Below, piece after piece: positions 8,621 through 18,028 of a DNA stretch of 64,000 nucleotides. A model generated the notes under the pieces. The model searched no databases and was not told the origin of the DNA. It saw only the letters and a list, made by a program, of their open reading frames with translations. The stretch is from Pseudomonas sp. 102515. Lineage in GTDB: Bacteria > Pseudomonadota > Gammaproteobacteria > Pseudomonadales > Pseudomonadaceae. The first letter of the stretch is position 1; the number at the start of each line of letters is the position of its first letter. The stretch is taken from positions 1,178,001 to 1,242,000 of the forward strand of contig NZ_JAVHTY010000001.1 in assembly GCF_031085165.1 (NCBI RefSeq), given 5' to 3'. The position numbers and the translations under genes are program-made.

Positions 8621-8799
8621 GGCGCTACCGGCTGAACGGGATGAGTCCGGATTCTCGTCCCGTTTCGGGCCGACCGGCCAGATACAGTGCCGCGCCAACC
8701 CAGGCATACAGCCATGCCGTGGCGCGTATCGGCTCTGGGTCGACTCACTGAGCCATCATCGCCCAGCGGATAGCGGCCCCTGGCCACTAAAGTAGTCAG

Positions 8800-8815
8800 C
8801 CTATCGGCCGATAGG
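8800..8815. promoter_or_regulatory. 16-base perfect palindrome CCTATCGGCCGATAGG
   Basis: A gap-free palindrome midway in the 252-base divergent region between the DJ-1-like gene and the interrupted cyclase. The symmetry suggests a dimeric repressor site, but no regulator is identified and no second copy was noticed in the window. Confidence 0.4.
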
Positions 8816-8872
8816 GCGACGCCACCCGACCTCCCACTTGCAGCCCTCCTCCGCCCCCCCTCCGAGAACCAG

Positions 8873-9890
8873 ATGGACGACGAAAACCGTTACGAGCTGC
8901 ACGTCAGGCGAGTACTGCGCACGCCGCTGCTGGTGCTGCAGCCGTTGATGCTGGTGATGTGGCCGCTGAGCCTGTTGAGCAATCCTCTGATCGGCAGCCC
9001 TTACAAACCGCGCTATTTCGCGGTGATGTTGCTTCTACTGGCCGTCAGCGCCCTGCTCAGCGTGGTGCGCAGCGCTCGGCTGATGAGTCTGGCCTTCACC
9101 TGCAACATCTAGGGCGCTCGCCTTCGCCTTTCGGATCCAGATCAACGATGCGGGTGACGCGGGTCTCTACTGGAATCTGCCCGTCGCCCTGGTCTTCGCC
9201 CTAGGTACCTGCGGCCTGACCTATCGCCTCTCCCACTACCCGCTCACCCTGCTGGGCACGCTATTCATCCTGTTCATCGGCCAGGACCAGTTGGTGCCAG
9301 CCGCCATGCCCGGCCCTCTGGTCGGGTTGCTGTCAGCGGTGGCCCTGGCCATCGGCATCGCCTACAACCATGCCAGCAGCCAGGGAATGCGCCGGACCTT
9401 CAGCCTCAAGGAACGCTATCGTCTGTTGGCGGAAACGGACGAGCTGACCAGGCTCGCCAATCGGCGCAAGCTCCTGCGAGAGCTGGAAGTCGCGGTGGCG
9501 GCGAGCCGGGATGTACCCGGCCATTTCATCATGCTCGACATCGACAACTTCAAGGAGATCAACGACCGGCATGGCCACCAGGTGGGCGATGCGGTGTTGA
9601 TCGCCACGGCCCGGGAGATCAGCCAGCTCGATCCGGCATTGCAGGGCGGGCGGCTGGGTGGTGAGGAATTTGGCCTGCTGATTCGCGGCCAGGACGAGGT
9701 CCGGGTGCGCACCGTGCTGGGCACCCTGCAGGCGCGGCTGGCTGCGGCCGCCCCCCTGGGCATCACCTTCAGCGCCGGGGTGATGCGTCTGGAGCCAGAC
9801 GGATCGCTGAGCGACCTGCTACGGCGCGCGGACGAAAGCCTCTATCGGACCAAGCGCCAGGGCAAGGATCAGGCAGTCTGGTCCAGCTGA
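8873..9890 (+). pseudogene. Membrane-anchored GGDEF diguanylate cyclase, interrupted by a frameshift
   Basis: The first frame (8873-9112) codes for membrane helices and ends at a TAG at 9110-9112. The second frame carries the rest of the membrane region and a GGDEF domain to 9890. Removing one base at the stop turns ATC TAG G into ATC TGG and joins the frames as CNI-W-ALAFAFRIQ, giving a 338-residue protein. The cyclase half has DELTRLANRR, the MLDIDNFKEINDRHGHQVGD core and an intact GGEEF signature, so the ancestor was probably active. No RxxD inhibitory site precedes GGEEF. Translation of the second part from the TTG at 9291 or the ATG at 9306 is possible but would lose the first helices. 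A sequencing error would give the same picture. Confidence 0.75.
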
Positions 9891-9896
9891 AACGCC

Positions 9897-10295
9897 CTAT
9901 TCCAGTTTTTTCACCTTCACCGCGGTGGTCCCGTCATCGACCATATCCACCCGTCGCGCAGCGGCGCGCGAGAGGTCGATGATGCGCCCGCGGATATAGG
10001 GCCCGCGGTCGTTGATGCGCACCACCACGGCGCGATCGTTTTCCAGGTTGGTCACCTTGACCCGGGTGCCAAGCGGCAGGGTCTTGTGGGCGGCGACCAG
10101 CTCGTTGTTGTTGAAGGTCTCGCCGCTGGCGGTTTCCTTGCCATGGAATTTGCGCGCATAGAAGGAGGCCTTGCCGCGTTGCTCGAAGCTGGCTTCCTTC
10201 TTGATTGGCGCGGCGACGGTCTTGGCATCCTTTTCCTGGCAGGCGCTGCAGGCGAGCAACAGGAGCAATACGAGAAATCTGGGACGGCTGAACAC
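9897..10295 (-). CDS. RlpA-like double-psi beta-barrel lipoprotein (septal lytic transglycosylase family)
   Basis: A 132-residue lipoprotein. The signal peptide ends in an LLAC lipobox (Cys16), so it should be lipid-anchored in the outer membrane. The mature part is an RlpA-type DPBB domain: [19 protein letters not shown], then [21 protein letters not shown] and the catalytic-type [20 protein letters not shown]. RlpA of Pseudomonas cleaves denuded glycan strands at the septum. This copy is small and lacks the SPOR domain of the main RlpA, so it is probably a paralogue. GTG start with a GGAAGG ribosome site. It converges on the cyclase pseudogene with a 6-base gap. Confidence 0.85.
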   Translation of the reverse strand: MFSRPRFLVLLLLLACSACQEKDAKTVAAPIKKEASFEQRGKASFYARKFHGKETASGETFNNNELVAAHKTLPLGTRVKVTNLENDRAVVVRINDRGPYIRGRIIDLSRAAARRVDMVDDGTTAVKVKKLE

Positions 10296-10439
10296 GTTTT
10301 ACCTTCCTCTTCTTCTTCGTTTTGGGAAAGCAACGCACTGGGGAGTGGATTCAGCTATCTCAGAACCGATCCGCCATCCAAGGGTTCGCGAGGTATGGCC
10401 ATAGGCCGCCATATCTGTGACGGACCCCTCAAGACCCGA

Positions 10440-11066
10440 CTAGGACGTCGGCAGCACGTACCTGAGGATGGCGACGAAGTGCAGGGCGCTACCGGCCATG
10501 ACGAAGCCGTGCCAGATGCCATGCCAGTGGCGAAAGCGATCGTCGAAGACGAAGAACAGGATGCCGACGGTGTAGAGCACGCCGCCAGCCGCCAGCCAGG
10601 CGAAGCCCTCGCCGCCCAGGCGGTCCAGCAACGGGCCCACCGCGACCAGCACGATCCAGCCCATGGTGGCGTAGATCACCAGCGACAGGATGCGCGCCTC
10701 CGAGCGCGGCTTGAGTTCCTGTGCCATGCCGAACAGCGCCAGGCCCCAGACGATGCCGAACAACGTCCAGCCCCAGGGGCCGCGCAGGGTCACCAGGCAG
10801 AACGGCGTGTAGCTGCCGGCGATCAGCAGATAGATCGACAGGTGATCGAGCTTTTGCAGCAGGCGTTTCGCGCGCCCCTTCACGCTGTGGTAGAGGGTCG
10901 AGACGCTGTAGAGGATCACCAGCGCGACCCCGTAGATGGCCACGCTGACGATGCGCCAGGGATCGCCCTGCAGGCTGGCCAGCACGACCAGGGTGATGGC
11001 ACCGGCCAGTGCCAGCAGGGCACCGACCAGATGGGTCCAGGCATTGAGACGTTCGCCGTGATACAT
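10440..11066 (-). CDS. Hemolysin III / YqfA-type membrane protein (HlyIII/PAQR family)
   Basis: A 208-residue protein with about seven hydrophobic helices. Family marks are SVSTLYHSVKGR in the second region, DHLSIYLLIAGSYTPFCL in the middle and WHGIWHGFVMAGSALHF at the end, which together place the Ser, Asp and three His metal-site residues of the PAQR fold. Bacterial members affect membrane lipid or fatty-acid homeostasis; haemolysis is not implied. The ATG at 11066 has a strong GGAGGA ribosome site 5 bases upstream. It follows the antiporter gene at 29 bases and may be co-transcribed. Confidence 0.88.
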   Translation of the reverse strand: MYHGERLNAWTHLVGALLALAGAITLVVLASLQGDPWRIVSVAIYGVALVILYSVSTLYHSVKGRAKRLLQKLDHLSIYLLIAGSYTPFCLVTLRGPWGWTLFGIVWGLALFGMAQELKPRSEARILSLVIYATMGWIVLVAVGPLLDRLGGEGFAWLAAGGVLYTVGILFFVFDDRFRHWHGIWHGFVMAGSALHFVAILRYVLPTS

Positions 11067-11095
11067 GCGTCCTCCGGTATAGGTCGCAGGCGGGC

Positions 11096-12457
11096 TCAGG
11101 GTCTCGCCGAGCCCTCGCGACGGGCAGTGAGGCGCTCGTAGTGGTCGAGCAGCGGCTGGATGGAAATCCCGTGGACCGCGATGCTCAAGGCCACCACCGA
11201 CAGGGTCAGGTCGACGACGGTCCCGGCCCAGTCGGCCGTGACGTGATGCGTGAGCGCATAGCACAGATAATACAGGCTACCGATGCCACGGATGCCGAAC
11301 CAGCCGATCAGCGCCCCCTGGTGGCGATCGATGCGGGTGAAGGGCAGCATGGTGGCCACGCCCAGTGGGCGGATCACCACGAACAGCAAGGCGCCCAGCA
11401 GCAGCGCGCGGCTGTCCCAGTGGGTGATGAGCACCACCCCGAGCAGGGTCACCAGGAGCACCTCGAAGGAGCGCTCCACCAGGCTGCCGAAGGCGAGCAT
11501 GTCGCCCATCATCACCCCGGCCGCCATCCGTGGCTCTTCGATGTCCTCGGCGTTGGCCACGGTGGCATGCTCCGGCGCGCCGGTGAGATGACCGATCACC
11601 GGCTGCGCCAAGTGCTCGGAGGGCACTTCCGCATGGCCGGAGGTCTGCACCTCGGCCTGGCGCAGGCCCAGGCCGGCGGCGAACACCGCGAGAAAGCCGA
11701 AGGCGCCGATCTCGTCGGCGAGCACATAGGACAGGGCGATCAGCGCCAGGGCGAGGAAATCGTTGGGTGAAATGGTGCTGTCGCCATGCCGGGTGCGCAG
11801 GAAGATCATCAGCCGCCCGACCCCCTTGCCCATGACGTAGCCCAGCAGCAGGCCCGCCGGCACGCCCCAGACCACGTTCTTGAGGAACCACTCCAGGGTC
11901 CAGCTCCACTGCAGTTCACCGTGCTGCAGGAGCAACAGGCCGAGCAGCACGAAGGGAAAGGCGGTGCCGTCGTTGAGACCCGCTTCGCCGGAGAGACCGA
12001 AACGCACCCGGTCGAAATCCTGGGCGTGGTTGACCTGCACCAGCCCGGCCAGCACTGGATCGGTGGGTGCGAGAATGGCGCCGATCAGCAGGGCCACGCC
12101 CCAGGGCAGGCCGAGCAGATAGTGGGCCACCAGGCAGACCCCGGCGATGCTGAGGATCATCACCGGCCCGGCCAGCAAGTAGGCGCCGTGCCAGGAGGAG
12201 CGATGAAAGGACAGGCGCAGCTTGAGCCCGCTGACGAACAGCGAAAAGAGCACCGCCACCTCGGTGAGGTGACCGATCCAGGTCGCCGATTGTTGGAAGT
12301 TGACCTCGGCGAGCCCCAGGCCGATGGGACTGATCAGCATGCCGAAGGCCAGGCAGACCACCGAGGTGGTGACCGGCAGCCAGCGCAGATAGGCGGACGT
12401 CAAGGCAAGGATCATCAACAGCGATCCCAATACCCCGACCCAGACGAGAAATGTCAT
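11096..12457 (-). CDS. Cation:proton antiporter, CPA1 (NhaP/NHE) family
   Basis: A 453-residue integral membrane exchanger with about twelve helices. The ion-site region GAILAPTDPVLAG and the following LSGEAGLNDGTAFPFVLLG are diagnostic of CPA1 transporters (the ND/E-D type essential aspartates). It should exchange Na+ or K+ for H+ across the inner membrane for pH or salt balance. A central insert near ADEIGAFGFLAVFAAG plus a hydrophilic stretch of about 50 residues (HAEVPSEH to EPRMAAG) faces solvent. The start at 12457 opens the first helix; there is no good ribosome site, so the exact start is uncertain. Confidence 0.85.
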   Translation of the reverse strand: MTFLVWVGVLGSLLMILALTSAYLRWLPVTTSVVCLAFGMLISPIGLGLAEVNFQQSATWIGHLTEVAVLFSLFVSGLKLRLSFHRSSWHGAYLLAGPVMILSIAGVCLVAHYLLGLPWGVALLIGAILAPTDPVLAGLVQVNHAQDFDRVRFGLSGEAGLNDGTAFPFVLLGLLLLQHGELQWSWTLEWFLKNVVWGVPAGLLLGYVMGKGVGRLMIFLRTRHGDSTISPNDFLALALIALSYVLADEIGAFGFLAVFAAGLGLRQAEVQTSGHAEVPSEHLAQPVIGHLTGAPEHATVANAEDIEEPRMAAGVMMGDMLAFGSLVERSFEVLLVTLLGVVLITHWDSRALLLGALLFVVIRPLGVATMLPFTRIDRHQGALIGWFGIRGIGSLYYLCYALTHHVTADWAGTVVDLTLSVVALSIAVHGISIQPLLDHYERLTARREGSARP

Positions 12458-12637
12458 GTGGGCAGCGTGATCCAGAATAGAAGAAGGAGAGCGGGTAGCG
12501 AACGCCACCCTTGTGATGGAGACTGCGCAAACGCAGCCACGGTGCCCCCTATCTGCCGAATGGCGCGCGCAGCCGTGACCCCGTGCCCCTGGCCGGGGTC
12601 CCATGCCCTATAGTCCTCAAGGAAAATCTCTCCCCGC

Positions 12638-15031
12638 ATGAGCGATAACCGCCTCCGCAAGCAACGCCGCCTCGAACGCCTGCAGCGCTTCCTCGACTGG
12701 GCCGGCCGCACCCATCCCGACTTCGTCGCCAGGCAACAGCACCAGGAACTCTGGTTCAAGCCCTATTCGGGCTATCCCCTGCCGCACCTGGGCCGTATCG
12801 CCAAGGCCTTCTGGCTGGGTGTCGACGAAGCCGCCGCGATGGCTGCCGGCAGCGCGCCCGCTACCGATACCCTGCTGGGGCAGGCCCTACTCGGTGCCGG
12901 CAAGACCTTTGGCTATCCGGTGGATGTCTTCGGCAGCGAAAAGCTCTTTACCGGCGGCGCGGCGAGCGAATTGCTCGAATCCCACTGGGCACTGAATCTG
13001 GCCGACAGCGCTTCCGCCGAAGCCTTCGCCGCCGCGGTCAGCGAGCGTCTGGGTGATGCCGTGCGCGAGCGTCTCGGCATCCTGGCGGCGCCCTTCGCCG
13101 AGATGGTCGACGAGGATCGCCAGCGGGTGCTGGAGCGGGTGCCCCAGGCGCTGATCCGCCTGGACGACTTCCTGCCGCGGGCGGTGGAGGTGCTCAACGA
13201 GACGCGCCACGAATTGAGATTCAATGTGGTCTTGACCCACGAGGACATTCGCCTGGAGATCCCCCGGCGGCTGGCGGCCAACCAGGGCCGGCTGCTCGGC
13301 GATGCCGATGTGGCCGCGCTCAGGGCCGAAGCCGAGGGGGACCTGCGCGAGCGCTTCGCCGTGCTGGTGGGCGAAGCCGATGCCCTGGACTTCGATCTGC
13401 ACCAGCTGGGTACGCCGCGGCTGCAGGAGCTGATGCGTCTGGAAGCCGACAAGCTGCGCCGGGCCCTGCGCCACGCCGTGACCCAGCAGCGCGAGAAGAT
13501 GGCCTTCGCCGTGCTGCTGGAAAACAATCCGCGTTTCGGCCAGTACCACCAGAACTATCCGGCCCGCCGTCTGACCCGCACCTGGACCGCCCTGCTCGGC
13601 CCCACCAACAGCGGCAAGACCCACCGGTCCATCGAGGCCATGGCGGCGGTGACCCATGCCATCTACCTGTCACCGCTGCGGCTGATGGCCCTGGAAAACC
13701 AGGAGCGCCTGGAATCCCTCGGCGTACCCTGCTCGCTGGTCACCGGCGAGGAGGAGATCATCCGTCCGGGCGCCACCCATTTCTGCTGCACCGTCGAGGA
13801 ATTCGCCCGCTTCCGCCGCCAGCAATGGGAGGTGGTGGTGGTCGACGAGGTGCAGATGCTGGCCGATCCGCAGCGCGGCTGGGCCTGGGTCGACGCCCTG
13901 GTCAGCGCCCACACCAAGCGCCTGCTGATGACCGGTCCGGCGCTGATCGAACCCTCGCTGCGCACCCTCTGCGAGCTGTGCGAGGACCGCCTGGAGCTCA
14001 AGCCCACCAAGCGCCTGTCGCCGGTCACGGTGGCCCGCCAGGCCACCACCCTGGAACGCCTGGAACCGGGTTCGCTGCTGGTGGCCTTCAGCCGCCGGGT
14101 CGTGCTGGAACTCAAGGGCCTGCTGGAGATGGCCGGCCGCCGGGTCTCGGTGGTCTATGGCGCCCTCTCGCCGGAGGTGCGGCGGGAACAGGCGCGGCGT
14201 TTCCGCGAAGGCGAGACCGAGATCATGGTGGCCACCGATGCCGTGGGCATGGGCCTCAACCTGCCGGCCCATACCCTGTGCTTCTACACCGACGAGAAGT
14301 TCGACGGGGTGCAGAACCGGCCGCTGCGGGTGCAAGAGGTCAAGCAGATCGGCGGTCGCGCCGGGCGCTTCGGCCACCATGCCGAGGGCGAGATCACCGC
14401 GCTGGAGCCCCATGTACTGCGCAACATCAAGCGGCTGTTCCACAGCCCGGACGATCCGGTGGACCTGCACCAGTTCCAGGTGCGGCCGAGTCTGGAGCAC
14501 CTGCGCGCACTGTCCGACTTCATGGAGGAGCCCAGCCTGCTGCGCACCTGGCTGACCTTCAATCGCAACATCAACTACGGCGACGCCTTCGTCTCGGTAC
14601 TGCCCGACGAGCTGGCCGAGTGGATCAAGCTGATCGACCTGCCGGGCATCGATTTCCAGCTGCGCTGGATCTTCGCCTGCACGCCGATCCGCGGCGGCCT
14701 GGAAGGCCCGGCCAGCGGCCAGGCCCAGCGCTGGCTGCGCAGCGTCGCCCGTGGCGAGCCGGTGGACTTGCCGCGCATTCCCATGGGCACCGATCTCGCC
14801 GGACTGGAAAGCGCCCTGCACGTGGTGGAGACCTATCTGCACCTGTCGCGTAGCCTGCCCGAGCTGTTTCCGGCCCTGGAACGCGGCCAGGACCATCGCG
14901 ACCTGCTCAACGACGCCATCACCCGCGAGTTGTCGCGCCGGCGCCGGCCGCGTGGCCAGGAAAAGGGCCAGGGCAAGGGCGGGCGGCGCCAGGGTCGCGG
15001 CGAGCGGCGCGGCGGCCGCTTCGGGCGCTAG
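12638..15031 (+). CDS. SUV3-like superfamily 2 RNA helicase
   Basis: A 797-residue DExH helicase resembling mitochondrial SUV3 (SUPV3L1). The Walker A is GPTNSGKT at 321-328, exactly the SUV3 form; motif II is DEVQ at 403-406; later come LVAFSRRVVLELK, VATDAVGMGLNLPAHTLCF and QIGGRAGRFG (motif VI near 570). About 300 N-terminal residues form a helical region with no motif I recognise. The last 35 residues are a Gly/Arg/Lys-rich basic tail (RRRRPRGQEKGQGKG and on), fit for RNA contact. SUV3 unwinds RNA with polynucleotide phosphorylase in the mitochondrial degradosome; a comparable bacterial role is inference. Its end overlaps the convergent gene by 4 bases. Confidence 0.85.
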   Translation: MSDNRLRKQRRLERLQRFLDWAGRTHPDFVARQQHQELWFKPYSGYPLPHLGRIAKAFWLGVDEAAAMAAGSAPATDTLLGQALLGAGKTFGYPVDVFGSEKLFTGGAASELLESHWALNLADSASAEAFAAAVSERLGDAVRERLGILAAPFAEMVDEDRQRVLERVPQALIRLDDFLPRAVEVLNETRHELRFNVVLTHEDIRLEIPRRLAANQGRLLGDADVAALRAEAEGDLRERFAVLVGEADALDFDLHQLGTPRLQELMRLEADKLRRALRHAVTQQREKMAFAVLLENNPRFGQYHQNYPARRLTRTWTALLGPTNSGKTHRSIEAMAAVTHAIYLSPLRLMALENQERLESLGVPCSLVTGEEEIIRPGATHFCCTVEEFARFRRQQWEVVVVDEVQMLADPQRGWAWVDALVSAHTKRLLMTGPALIEPSLRTLCELCEDRLELKPTKRLSPVTVARQATTLERLEPGSLLVAFSRRVVLELKGLLEMAGRRVSVVYGALSPEVRREQARRFREGETEIMVATDAVGMGLNLPAHTLCFYTDEKFDGVQNRPLRVQEVKQIGGRAGRFGHHAEGEITALEPHVLRNIKRLFHSPDDPVDLHQFQVRPSLEHLRALSDFMEEPSLLRTWLTFNRNINYGDAFVSVLPDELAEWIKLIDLPGIDFQLRWIFACTPIRGGLEGPASGQAQRWLRSVARGEPVDLPRIPMGTDLAGLESALHVVETYLHLSRSLPELFPALERGQDHRDLLNDAITRELSRRRRPRGQEKGQGKGGRRQGRGERRGGRFGR

Positions 15032-15486
15032 GGTGCTGGCATCCGCGCCTTGAAGCTCCAGGTGAAGAAGAACTCCGCCACCTGCTCGCCGCTTTCGTCG
15101 ATGCCGAGGCTACGCAACTGGACGGTCTGCGGCGCGCCCGTCTCGCGCGCCTGGACCAGGGCCGCGGCGATGGCCTCGCCCTGGTCGCAGCGGAAGACGA
15201 GGGTGCCCACGGCCTTCTTGGTGAAGGTCGCGCTCATGGCCACCACCAGCATGGCATAGCGACTGCCGGAACGGCGGATGTGCCGGTCGGCGAGGATGCC
15301 GGTGGAAAATTCCGCCGCCATGCCCTCCACCGCCCAGAACATGCTCTTGAAGGGATTCTGGTTCAGCCAGCCATGGGTGACCTGCATCTGACAGCCGGCA
15401 TCGTCCAGGTGCCGCAGGCGCAGCCCGGCGATCTTGGCGATGGGCACCTTGGTCCAGACGAAGAGATTGAACAGCAGTCGATTCAT
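15028..15486 (-). CDS. DUF4442 hotdog-fold protein, putative thioesterase
   Basis: A 152-residue protein resembling the DUF4442 (YiiD C-terminal-like) hotdog family. The segments QNPFKSMFWAVEGMAAEFSTG and VGTLVFRCDQGEAIAAALVQ have the helix-then-sheet arrangement of acyl-CoA thioesterases, but no catalytic residue can be named with confidence. The stop overlaps that of the SUV3-like helicase within CTAG (15028-15031), a tail-to-tail overlap with no room for a terminator. Function unknown beyond fold. Confidence 0.75.
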   Translation of the reverse strand: MNRLLFNLFVWTKVPIAKIAGLRLRHLDDAGCQMQVTHGWLNQNPFKSMFWAVEGMAAEFSTGILADRHIRRSGSRYAMLVVAMSATFTKKAVGTLVFRCDQGEAIAAALVQARETGAPQTVQLRSLGIDESGEQVAEFFFTWSFKARMPAP

Positions 15487-15642
15487 GGCGAGCGCATCCG
15501 GCAGCCTGGCCCAGGCGCCAGGAGTCCGCAGCTTAGCGCTTCGTCCCGGACCGCTCCACGACTGGCGGGCGCGGCCCGGTAGACAGTTCGCGACCCCTGG
15601 GTCGCGTGGTCAAGGCGCCTCGCGAGAGACGCCCCCCAGGCC

Positions 15643-16833
15643 TCACAGCGGATTGGCGTTGAGTTGCTCGGCGTAGCGGCGGGTCATGAAGATCGCGAAC
15701 AGCAGGCCGGCCACCGCCAGGCTGCCGCCGACCAGACCGATGTAGGGCATACCGACATGGGTCCCCACCACGCTGCCGAGCAGGGCGCCGCCGCCGATGC
15801 CGACGTTGTAGATGCCGGAGAACAGCGCCATGGCCACGTCGGTGGCGTCCTTGGCCAGGGCCAGCACCTTGGCTTGCAGCGCCAGGCCGAAACTCATGAT
15901 GGCGATGCCCCAGACCACGCTCAGCCCCTCCAGCATGAAGCCCTTCCAGGCGAAGGGCAGCAGCAACAGCAGCGACAGGGCGATGCCGGCGATGGCCGCG
16001 ACCAGGAAGCCATTGGGGAATCTCAGGCTGTAGCGGCTGAACAGCAGCGAACCGATGACGCCGGAGCCGCCGAACAGCAGCAGCAAGGCGGTGATCTGCA
16101 TGCCGCCCATGCCCGCCACTTCCACGGCGAAGGGCTCGATATAGCTGTAGCCGGTGAAGTGAGCGGTCACCACCAGGGTGGTGAGCAGGTAGATGCACAG
16201 CAGCGCCGGGCGCTTGAACAGCACCGGCAGGCTGGCCAGGGAACCGGAGTTCTCGCTGGGCAGCAGCGGCAGGTTGCGCGCCAGCCACAGGACCGTGCCC
16301 ACCGCCAGCGCCGCGATGGCGACGAAGGTGTAGCGCCAGCCCAGCAATTCGCCCAGTACCCGGCCCAGCGGGATACCCAGCACCATGGCCAGGCAGGTAC
16401 CGGTGGCCAGCAGGCCGAGCGCCTGGGTCTGCTTGCCGGCCGGGGCGATGCGCACCGCCAGCGAGGCGGTGATCGACCAGAACACCGCATGGGCGAAGGC
16501 GATGCCGATGCGACTGGCCACCAGCACCTCGAAGCTCCAGGCCACCCCGGAGAGGCCGTGGCAGGCGATGAAGACGATGAAGACGAACATCAGCAGGCGC
16601 CGCCGCTCGATGGAGCGGGTGGCGAGCATCATCGGCAGCGACATCAGGGCGACCACCCAGGCATAGATGGTCAGCATCAGCCCGACCTGCGAGGGACGCA
16701 TGTCGAAACTGCGGCCGATGTCGCTGAGCAGCGCCACCGGCACGAATTCCGTGGTGTTGAAGATGAAGGCGGCCAGGGCCAGGGCGATGACACCGGACCA
16801 GCTGGATTTCCGGGCTTCGGCGGTAGCATCCAT
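15643..16833 (-). CDS. sotB: Sugar efflux MFS transporter SotB
   Basis: A 396-residue MFS protein closely resembling E. coli SotB (YdeA). Shared segments include [60 protein letters not shown] and [19 protein letters not shown]. In E. coli SotB exports L-arabinose and IPTG and limits intracellular sugar. That role matters here because an arabinose import and oxidation cluster lies 20 kb away. The ATG at 16833 precedes the TAEARKSS leader; the upstream in-frame extension is not family-like. The ribosome site is weak. Confidence 0.88.
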   Translation of the reverse strand: MDATAEARKSSWSGVIALALAAFIFNTTEFVPVALLSDIGRSFDMRPSQVGLMLTIYAWVVALMSLPMMLATRSIERRRLLMFVFIVFIACHGLSGVAWSFEVLVASRIGIAFAHAVFWSITASLAVRIAPAGKQTQALGLLATGTCLAMVLGIPLGRVLGELLGWRYTFVAIAALAVGTVLWLARNLPLLPSENSGSLASLPVLFKRPALLCIYLLTTLVVTAHFTGYSYIEPFAVEVAGMGGMQITALLLLFGGSGVIGSLLFSRYSLRFPNGFLVAAIAGIALSLLLLLPFAWKGFMLEGLSVVWGIAIMSFGLALQAKVLALAKDATDVAMALFSGIYNVGIGGGALLGSVVGTHVGMPYIGLVGGSLAVAGLLFAIFMTRRYAEQLNANPL

Positions 16834-17250
16834 GGGGGGTCTTCTACTCCAGAGCGAAAGGGTGGACAGCGACTTCCAGGCAGAAAGCCGACGACGAAAA
16901 CCCACGAGCAAAGGCTTGGCCCGCCTGCGACGCCTGTTCGCGAGCGAGAAGTCTGCTGTAGGTAGGGATTGGAATTGGATGTGGTAAAAATTCTACGCTG
17001 CAGCCTCGGACCATCACAACCACCCGCAGTTGCGCCTGGCTGCCACGATCAGCCGGTCAGAGTACCCAACTGCCTGATCGGCAGCGCCTTTTCGCCCAGG
17101 GACCGGCTTGCCACCTAGCCGTCGCTGCGACAAAACATCGCGAAACCTTTTGCCCGGCGCCGGCTCCGAGCGAAACATGCCGGATGATTTGACCTTACCC
17201 CAGGGGCAAGCTCTAGCCTCGGCGTCGTCAGCCCAGTCAGGAGCCCGAAC
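16834..17250. other. Non-coding interval between sotB and the DUF305 gene
   Basis: A 417-base divergent region. It holds an AT-richer patch near 16965-16995 (GGATTGG-AATTGGAT, then GGTAAAAATTC) that could carry the sotB promoter, and a short dyad CTGCC-TGATC-GGCAG near 17070. No coding frame in it looks real and no strong terminator was seen. Confidence 0.4.
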
Positions 17251-17586
17251 ATGCGTATCGTCCTTACCTCCACCCTGCTCGCCCTCACCCTGCTGGCGGG
17301 CGGCGTCGCCCAGGCCGCCGAAACCCAGCACCAGACCCACCAGGACATGCAGAAGAGCATGGAAGCCATGCACCAGGGCATGGAAGAAGGCCTCAAGGCC
17401 AAGGACCCGGACCTGGCCTTCGCCAAGGGCATGCTGGCCCACCACGAGGGCGCGGTGGACATGGCCCGCTACCAGCTCCAGCACGGCAAGGACCCGGAGA
17501 TGCGCAAGCTGGCCGAAGACATCATCCAGGCCCAACAGAAGGAAATCGACCAGCTCAATCGCTGGATCAAGGCCCACGGCAAGTGA
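17251..17586 (+). CDS. DUF305 family periplasmic protein
   Basis: A 111-residue exported protein. The signal peptide is residues 1-22 (ending AQAAE). The mature part is one DUF305 helical unit: HQDMQKSMEAMHQGMEEGLK, then DPDLAFAKGMLAHHEGAVDM with the His-His pair of the family, and KLAEDIIQAQQKEIDQLNRW. DUF305 proteins are ferritin-like four-helix proteins often found with copper or other metal resistance genes; here no such neighbour exists. Methionine and histidine richness would allow metal binding. Single-gene unit with a short leader. Confidence 0.85.
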   Translation: MRIVLTSTLLALTLLAGGVAQAAETQHQTHQDMQKSMEAMHQGMEEGLKAKDPDLAFAKGMLAHHEGAVDMARYQLQHGKDPEMRKLAEDIIQAQQKEIDQLNRWIKAHGK

Positions 17587-17644
17587 TGGTGCACCGCGTC
17601 CGGGACTGGCACAGTGAAGCGCCAGTCCCGTCGCGGAGACCGCC

Positions 17645-18028
17645 ATGCTGATCAACCATCTGGATCATCTGGTCCTGACCACCACGGACCTCGCTGCCTG
17701 CGAGGATTTCTACACCCGGGTGCTGGGTATGCGCCTGGAGACCTTCGGCGCGGGGCGCAAGGCGCTGCGCTATGGCGACCAGAAGATCAACCTGCACGAG
17801 CGGGGCCACGAATTCGAACCCAAGGCGCACCTGCCGGTGCCGGGCGCGCTCGACCTCTGCTTTATCGCACGCCAGCCGCTGGACGCCGTGATCGCCCATC
17901 TCCAACGCGAAGGCTGGCCGATCTTGGAAGGCCCGGTGGCGCGCACCGGCGCGACCGGACCGATCCGCTCGGTCTATGTGCGCGATCCCGATCTCAACCT
18001 CATCGAGATCGCCGAGTACCCGACCTAG
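17645..18028 (+). CDS. VOC (glyoxalase/bleomycin-resistance) family protein
   Basis: A 127-residue vicinal-oxygen-chelate protein with the paired beta-alpha-beta3 layout. It opens HLDHLVLTTTDLAACEDFYTR, has NLHERGHEFEPKA in the middle and closes with VYVRDPDLNLIEIAEYP, which holds the C-terminal metal-site glutamate. It resembles the small virulence-type glyoxalase-like proteins of proteobacteria; substrate unknown. Its TAG stop shares the CTAG at 18025-18028 with the convergent CAP-domain gene. Confidence 0.87.
   Translation: MLINHLDHLVLTTTDLAACEDFYTRVLGMRLETFGAGRKALRYGDQKINLHERGHEFEPKAHLPVPGALDLCFIARQPLDAVIAHLQREGWPILEGPVARTGATGPIRSVYVRDPDLNLIEIAEYPT

Noticed and set aside
9291-9890. Independent soluble GGDEF protein
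   Set aside because: Upstream sequence in the same frame continues as membrane helices, and one base change joins it to the preceding frame, so a single interrupted gene is the better reading.
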